Shown piece by piece: positions 6,759 to 10,833 of a stretch of DNA of 10,833 bases. Each line of letters opens with the position of its first letter. Positions within the stretch are counted from its first letter, which is position 1. The notes below the pieces were generated by a model that saw only the letters and a list, made by a program, of their open reading frames with translations, had not been told where the DNA came from and did not search any database. Position numbers and translations under genes: made by a program. Origin of the DNA: an uncultured Synergistaceae bacterium (GTDB taxonomy: Bacteria > Synergistota > Synergistia > Synergistales > Aminobacteriaceae); NCBI GenBank assembly GCA_937870605.1, contig CALMZW010000371.1, positions 1 to 10,833 of the forward strand. Direction: 5' to 3'.

Positions 6759-7752
6759 GAATCTCGTCAAACTCTACCCCGTCCGGACCGGAGGCCTCTT
6801 CGGCGGGCGGAAGGCCCTCCTCCGCGCCGTGGACGGCGTGACGCTCTCCATCGAACGCGGGGAGACCCTCGGGCTCGTCGGCGAATCGGGCAGCGGCAAG
6901 TCCACGGTCGGAATGCTCTGCCTCGGACTGCTCGAAAAGACATCCGGAACAATCCGCTTTCTCGACCGCCCGATAGAGGACTACACGGGCGACGACGCGC
7001 GGATCTTCCGCCGGAAGGCCCAGATCGTCTTCCAGAACCCCTTCGCGTCGCTGAATCCGCGAATGATCATCCGCGACATCATCGGCCGGGTGCTCGAAAT
7101 CCACGGACTCGCGCACGGCCGCGACATCGGGGCGCGTGTCGGCGCGCTCATGCGGGAGGTCGGCCTCCGGGAGGACCAGATGACGCGCTATCCCCACGAG
7201 TTTTCGGGCGGCCAGCGGCAGCGCATCGCCATCGCCCGCGCGCTCGCGTCCGATCCGGAACTCGTCGTCCTCGACGAGCCGACGTCGGCGCTCGACGTCT
7301 CCGTCCAGGCGCAGATCCTGAACCTGCTGCAGGACATCCAGGCCGCGCGCGGCCTCGCGTATCTCTTCATCTCGCACAATCTGGCCGTCATCCGGCACGC
7401 GAGCACCAGGGCGGCCGTCATGTATCTCGGCCGGCTCGTGGAAACGGCGCGCAAGGAAGCGATCTTCGCCCGTCCCCTGCACCCCTACACGCAGGCGCTG
7501 CTTTCGAGCGTCCCGAAGCCCTTCGTCACCGATGAGCGCATGGAGAAAAAGATCATCGCGGGAGACATCCCGAGTCCGCTCACCCCGCCGCCGGGGTGCC
7601 GTTTCCATACGCGATGCCGATATTCGGAGGACCGATGCACGAAGGAAGAACCCCAGTGGAGGGAGGTGGAGCCGGGGCATTTCGCGGCCTGTCATCGCAT
7701 CGGCGAGATCGAGGAAAGCAGGACAACGAACCCCTATCCTGAAGGAGGTTGA
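6739..7752 (+). CDS. dppF: Peptide-type ABC importer, second ATPase (DppF/OppF family)
   Basis: Product of 337 residues from the ATG at 6739, which overlaps the end of dppD by 20 nt and has GAGG at 6726-6729. A TTG at 6703 would add 12 residues that look unlike the family, so it is not used. It is the second ATPase of the importer heterodimer. Motifs: Walker A GESGSGKS at 48-55, signature SGGQRQR at 156-162, Walker B Asp179-Glu180 (LDEPTSALD), and H-loop His213 in ISHN. The Gln-containing signature and the LYPVR start are typical of OppF/DppF. The C-terminal extension begins at HPYTQALL and carries Cys287, 293, 300 and 318, with the same spacing as in the first ATPase. The stop codon lies directly after the ribosome binding site of the binding-protein gene. 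Confidence 0.93.
   Translation: MPVLDAENLVKLYPVRTGGLFGGRKALLRAVDGVTLSIERGETLGLVGESGSGKSTVGMLCLGLLEKTSGTIRFLDRPIEDYTGDDARIFRRKAQIVFQNPFASLNPRMIIRDIIGRVLEIHGLAHGRDIGARVGALMREVGLREDQMTRYPHEFSGGQRQRIAIARALASDPELVVLDEPTSALDVSVQAQILNLLQDIQAARGLAYLFISHNLAVIRHASTRAAVMYLGRLVETARKEAIFARPLHPYTQALLSSVPKPFVTDERMEKKIIAGDIPSPLTPPPGCRFHTRCRYSEDRCTKEEPQWREVEPGHFAACHRIGEIEESRTTNPYPEGG
7742..7749 (+). promoter_or_regulatory. Near-perfect ribosome binding site for the binding-protein gene
   Basis: AAGGAGGT is fully complementary to the usual 16S rRNA 3' end and overlaps the last codons of dppF. The distance to the ATG at 7761 is 11 nt, a little long but workable. The TTG at 7749 touches the site itself and cannot be the start, so this site fixes the ATG. 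It suggests the binding protein is translated more strongly than the rest of the operon. Confidence 0.75.
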
Positions 7753-7760
7753 GCAACCCA

Positions 7761-9332
7761 ATGAAATCCCGTTTCCGGATTGTGATGCTTTGTGCGTTCG
7801 TTCTTGTCTTCGCCGCGCTTCCGGCGTTCGCCGCGGGAACCGTTCTCAAGATCGGCCAGGGAGCCGAGCCGGTCGAACTGGATCCCCAGAATATCACGGA
7901 CAACCCGTCCGAAGAGGTCTGCCACAACATCTACGAGGGACTCGTCGGCTTCGACGTGAAGGACGACAAGCTCGTCGTCGCGCCGCGCCTCGCGGACACG
8001 TGGGAGGTCACCCCGGACGGAAAAACGTGGACCTTCCATCTCAAGAAGGGCGTTGTCTTCCACAGCGGCGCTCCGTTCGACGCCGCGGCCGTCAAGAAGA
8101 ACTTCGACCGGCTCATCGGCGGCAACTACAAGCGGACCTCGCTCTTCAAGCCCATCCTCTCCGAAGTCAAGGTCGTCGATCCCCAGACCGTGCAGTTCGT
8201 CCTGAGCCAGTCGTTCGGCCCGTTCATCCACACGATGTGCCACACGGCCGGACTCGTCATCGACCCGACGCTGATCGACGCGAAGGCCGAGATCAAGAAA
8301 AACCCCTCGGGAACCGGCCCGTTCAAGTTCGTGAGCTGGCAGAAGGGCGACAACATCACGCTGATGGCCTTCGACAAATACCGCGAGGGCAAGCCGAAGG
8401 TCGACACGGCCGTCTTCATGACCATCCCCGACGACAACGCCCGGACCATGCAGCTCGAAACCGGCGAGCTGGACATCGCCGAACGGATCGCCACGTTCGA
8501 GGTCGAGCGCCTCAAGAGCGACACGAACATCAAACTGACGATCCAGCCGGGCATGCGCGTCATGTACGTGGCCATCAACGCCCTGCACCCCATCCTGAAG
8601 GACCCGAACGTCCGCCGGGCGTTCAATTACGCCGTGGACCGGGACGCGATCTGCAAGAGCATCATGAAGGGCTTCGCCCGCCCGATCGACTCCCCGATGG
8701 CGTTCGCCGTCAACGGCTACGCGCCCGTCAAGGGGTACGCGTACGACCCGGCCAGGGCGAAGGCGCTGCTCGCCGAATCCGGATGGAAGGACTCCGACGG
8801 CGACAAGATCCTCGACAAAGACGGCAAGAAGCTTGAAGTCACCTTCTGGTCGCCGAGCGGCCGCTATCCGATGGACTATAAGGTCGCAGAGGCCATCCAG
8901 GCGTACCTCAAGGCCGTCGGCGCGGACGTGAAGCTCTCGACGATGGACTGGGCGGCGTTCCTCTCGGAGAGCGCGAGAAAGCCGGACGAGAACAAATCCC
9001 AGATGCTGCTGATGGGCTGGTCGCCCTCCACGGGAGACGCCGACTGGGTGCTGCGTCCGATGTTCCACACGAATCAGTGGGTTCCGGGCGGCAACAACCG
9101 CTCCTTCTACTCGAACGCCGAAGCGGACAAGTTCATCGACATCGGGATGGTCGAGAACGACCCCGCAAAGCGCATCGAGGCCTACACGAAGGCCCAGGAG
9201 ATCATCGTCGGCGAGGCCGCGTGGATCACGCTCTACGTTCTGGACAACGTCAACGGCCGCAGGGCGAACATCGAAGGGCTCATCGAATCCCCGCTCGAAC
9301 TGCTCTTCATCAAAAACGTCGTAAAGAAGTAA
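7761..9332 (+). CDS. Periplasmic peptide-type solute-binding protein (SBP family 5)
   Basis: Product of 523 residues, typical of DppA/OppA/GsiB-type proteins. It captures substrate in the periplasm and delivers it to the DppBC channel. The ATG at 7761 opens a clear signal peptide: KSRFR, a hydrophobic core, and likely cleavage after Ala24 (AFA before AGT). There is no lipobox, so the protein should be free in the periplasm. The family 5 signature is at about 74-118 (APRLADTWEVTPDGKTWTF, then KKGVVFHSG). Further family blocks are NVRRAFNYAVDRDAI in the middle and DWVLRPMF with NNRSFYSN near the C-terminus; the latter recalls glutathione-binding GsiB as much as DppA. A D-rich loop at 344-355 (DSDGDKILDKDG) looks EF-hand-like. 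The gene is last in the operon and precedes a strong terminator. Family call is firm; the substrate is not known. Confidence 0.92.
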   Translation: MKSRFRIVMLCAFVLVFAALPAFAAGTVLKIGQGAEPVELDPQNITDNPSEEVCHNIYEGLVGFDVKDDKLVVAPRLADTWEVTPDGKTWTFHLKKGVVFHSGAPFDAAAVKKNFDRLIGGNYKRTSLFKPILSEVKVVDPQTVQFVLSQSFGPFIHTMCHTAGLVIDPTLIDAKAEIKKNPSGTGPFKFVSWQKGDNITLMAFDKYREGKPKVDTAVFMTIPDDNARTMQLETGELDIAERIATFEVERLKSDTNIKLTIQPGMRVMYVAINALHPILKDPNVRRAFNYAVDRDAICKSIMKGFARPIDSPMAFAVNGYAPVKGYAYDPARAKALLAESGWKDSDGDKILDKDGKKLEVTFWSPSGRYPMDYKVAEAIQAYLKAVGADVKLSTMDWAAFLSESARKPDENKSQMLLMGWSPSTGDADWVLRPMFHTNQWVPGGNNRSFYSNAEADKFIDIGMVENDPAKRIEAYTKAQEIIVGEAAWITLYVLDNVNGRRANIEGLIESPLELLFIKNVVKK

Positions 9333-9349
9333 GTCGGCAAAATCTCCGG

Positions 9350-9396
9350 AACGAAAGGCCCGGCGGAGGGAACGATCCTTCGCCGGGCCTTTCGTT
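9350..9396 (+). terminator. Intrinsic terminator of the importer operon
   Basis: A 20-bp inverted repeat (9350-9369 with 9377-9396) has a single G-U pair and a 7-nt loop. The 3' side ends in a T-rich stretch (TTTCGTTTC, 9390-9398). It lies 17 bp after the stop codon of the binding-protein gene. The A-rich 5' foot and T-rich 3' foot make it a plausible terminator on either strand. Confidence 0.88.
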
Positions 9397-9457
9397 TCTG
9401 ACGCCGATACGTGCATTCCCTTCCCGGAATATTCATAAATCCGGCGCACGGCCCCCC

Positions 9458-9487
9458 TTGCCTTTCCCCCTGTCTCTCGAATATAGT
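9458..9487 (+). promoter_or_regulatory. Promoter candidate for the last gene
   Basis: TTGCCT (9458-9463) and TATAGT (9482-9487) are separated by 18 bp. They lie in a short AT-rich patch about 75 bp before the GTG start at 9563. The rest of the gap from 9397 to 9562 holds no gene; I see only a small palindrome GAATATTC at 9427-9434 there. The match is reasonable but not strong. Confidence 0.5.
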
Positions 9488-9547
9488 TATACAAAATGTC
9501 TTTTTAGGAATTTTCCCAAATGGATGGACCGACTTTTCGCACAGGCG

Positions 9548-9553
9548 AGGAGG
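9548..9553 (+). promoter_or_regulatory. Ribosome binding site deciding the GTG start of the last gene
   Basis: AGGAGG lies 9 nt before the GTG at 9563. The overlapping GTG at 9561 is followed at once by a stop codon. No in-frame ATG is available before residue 37, which is already inside the hydrophobic core of the signal peptide, so GTG 9563 is the best start. Confidence 0.7.
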
Positions 9554-9562
9554 AGAGAGAGT

Positions 9563-10833
9563 GTGAAACCGATTCTGAGCGAGAACGGCGTATGTGGGAA
9601 ATCCGGAGGAAGACGACGGCGGAACGGCCTGCCGGGGAGAGCGGCGTGCGTTCTTCTGTTCGCCGTCGCCATGATCGCATTTGCGCCGCCCGCCGTCGCG
9701 CTCGGCCCCTCGGGGCTCGTCAGTCCCGACCACATCATCCCGGGCAGCGGCGACAGCTTCTATGTGGCGCACATGCCGCTGAGCTGCGGCGGATGGGAGA
9801 TCGTTCACTACTTCGGCGACGGAACACGCGACCCGGACTTCCACTGCGCGAGCCCCGACTCGTGCGACACCGGAGCGGGCGGAGCCGGACTGTCGGGGAA
9901 CGCGTCGCGGGGAGGCGCCTTCGAAGGACGCGTGCGCGGACAATCCATGGACGGGGAGACGAACTCGCTCTACCTGCTGCAGGATGACGGCATCCATCCA
10001 TACTACGCGGATACGGGCGATTCCGCCGGGACGAAAATCGATCTCCCGACGGCGGGACAGGGATTCGCCCAACCGCCGAGATCCATGAGCTTCAACGGAT
10101 CGGGGGTATATCGTCGCTTCTTCGTCGTCGACGCTGACGGAGTCGTGTGGAAAAAGATGATCGGCGCGATATCATGGGATAAATACTCCAACGCTTCGCC
10201 GGCGTCGCCCGACAAATTCCGTGACGCGTCCGTCAAGACGATCACGTCCGATATGACCAAGTACTATTATCTCTACGCGGCATACACCGACGGGGTCTAC
10301 TGGGATGATTTGAACTCCGCAGCATCAACAACCTGGCAGAAGGACGCTGTCTTTCCGTCAGACGGAAGCAACTATCGAAGCATCACATTCGACCCGAACA
10401 CGAACGCCTACGTCAACAATGCCGTCAACAACACGATTCAAAAGCGAACCTACGGCCAAGGCCAAACGCTGACGACATTCGTCACATTGCCGGGGGCGCG
10501 CGGCGACATCGCCTACCAGTCTACAAGCAACCGCCTTCTCGTCGCGGGGACGACAGACGGAAAGATCTATCAATACTCCTCGACCGGAACGGAAGTCCCC
10601 TGGGGCGCGTCCCCGAGTCCAACGCCAAAACCGACCGCGGCGCCGACCCCCAAGCCGACGACAATTCCCGCGCCGACGATCACATCGACGCCGACGCCAA
10701 TCCCCACTCCGACATCGACTCCGGCGCCGACAGCGACGTCGACCCCGACGCCCTATTCGCCGCCCGTCGACCCGCCGCCGCTCGATCCGGACCAGAAGGC
10801 CCTCATCGAAGCGATGAATGTACTCGGACTGAC
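9563..10833 (+). CDS. Exported beta-propeller-like protein with Pro/Thr linker, 3' partial, family not recognised
   Basis: At least 423 residues; the frame is still open at the right edge. A long basic N-terminus (RRRR at 17-20) leads into a hydrophobic stretch at about 27-45, with likely signal cleavage after Ala46 (AVA before LG). The mature part has three cysteines (75, 95, 101) and a series of similar units at about 174-198, 226-248, 273-297 and 315-338. Each has a hydrophobic strand, then often an Asp-Gly turn, then an aromatic-rich strand (VVDADGVVWKK, AAYTDGVYWDD, VAGTTDGKIYQY), which suggests a beta-propeller. A Pro/Thr-rich linker (about 349-409) follows, then the start of another charged segment (DPDQKALIEAMNVLGL). 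Likely secreted or surface-bound; adhesion or ligand binding is possible but unproven. The middle part looks lower in GC than the importer genes. No enzyme motif is visible. Confidence 0.8.
   Translation, partial: MKPILSENGVCGKSGGRRRRNGLPGRAACVLLFAVAMIAFAPPAVALGPSGLVSPDHIIPGSGDSFYVAHMPLSCGGWEIVHYFGDGTRDPDFHCASPDSCDTGAGGAGLSGNASRGGAFEGRVRGQSMDGETNSLYLLQDDGIHPYYADTGDSAGTKIDLPTAGQGFAQPPRSMSFNGSGVYRRFFVVDADGVVWKKMIGAISWDKYSNASPASPDKFRDASVKTITSDMTKYYYLYAAYTDGVYWDDLNSAASTTWQKDAVFPSDGSNYRSITFDPNTNAYVNNAVNNTIQKRTYGQGQTLTTFVTLPGARGDIAYQSTSNRLLVAGTTDGKIYQYSSTGTEVPWGASPSPTPKPTAAPTPKPTTIPAPTITSTPTPIPTPTSTPAPTATSTPTPYSPPVDPPPLDPDQKALIEAMNVLGL
10607..10789 (+). repeat. Pro/Thr-rich low-complexity linker (coding)
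   Basis: About 60 codons are nearly all Pro, Thr, Ala and Ser, in TP/PTP units with scattered Lys and Ile. At the DNA level CCGACG recurs irregularly, and several different Thr and Pro codons are used. It is a flexible spacer of the kind that separates domains in exported proteins. Confidence 0.85.

Noticed and set aside
7734..9494. Long open frame (586 codons) on the minus strand opposite the binding-protein gene
   Set aside because: It lies antisense to a clear family 5 binding protein, has a biased Arg/Val/Asp-rich composition and no recognisable domain. Such frames are common opposite high-GC genes.
9520..9987. Plus-strand frame of 155 codons near the start of the last gene
   Set aside because: It has no ribosome binding site of note, is Arg-rich, and overlaps the frame with a signal peptide and repeated blades.
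1..10833. CRISPR arrays, tRNA or rRNA genes, insertion sequences, phage or defence genes
   Set aside because: I looked for spaced direct repeats, tRNA-like cloverleaf ends, transposase motifs and flanking terminal repeats and saw none.

Overview
The window is high-GC DNA with every recognisable gene on the + strand. It most likely comes from a member of the phylum Synergistota. The main clue is the first gene: a papain-like protease that ends in a short Gly/Cys-rich motif, a hydrophobic stretch and a basic end, which is the layout of the Synergist-CTERM sorting signal. The solute-binding protein has a classical signal peptide without a lipobox, so it should be free in a periplasm, and HflK/HflC are present; both fit a diderm cell. 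The phylum call is an inference from motifs, not from a database match.

Layout, left to right. (1) Positions 2-1462: 3' part of an exported C1-family cysteine protease with a lectin-like domain and a C-terminal sorting signal, followed by a strong hairpin (1492-1537). (2) Positions 1714-3758: hflK-hflC, a two-gene unit for membrane SPFH proteins that usually modulate the FtsH protease, closed by a good intrinsic terminator (3797-3830). (3) Positions 3906-9396: a complete five-gene peptide-type ABC importer in the order permease, permease, ATPase, ATPase, binding protein (dppB-C-D-F-A type). It has a well-formed sigma70-type promoter whose -35/-10 spacer holds a perfect 12-bp palindrome, and it ends in a 20-bp terminator hairpin. 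(4) Positions 9458-10833: a promoter candidate and the 5' part of an exported protein with blade-like repeats suggestive of a beta-propeller and a long Pro/Thr linker. It runs off the right edge.

Taken together, the window describes a peptide-using lifestyle. A surface or secreted protease could make peptides outside the cell, and the periplasmic binding protein with its two-permease, two-ATPase importer could take them up. HflKC serves membrane protein quality control and is probably independent. That link is inference; the genes are separate transcription units.

I see no RNA genes, insertion sequences, CRISPR arrays or phage genes. Most of the window is ordinary, well-conserved content. 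The least explained part is the last gene, which I do not recognise as a named family. The most informative regulatory signal is the palindrome inside the importer promoter.
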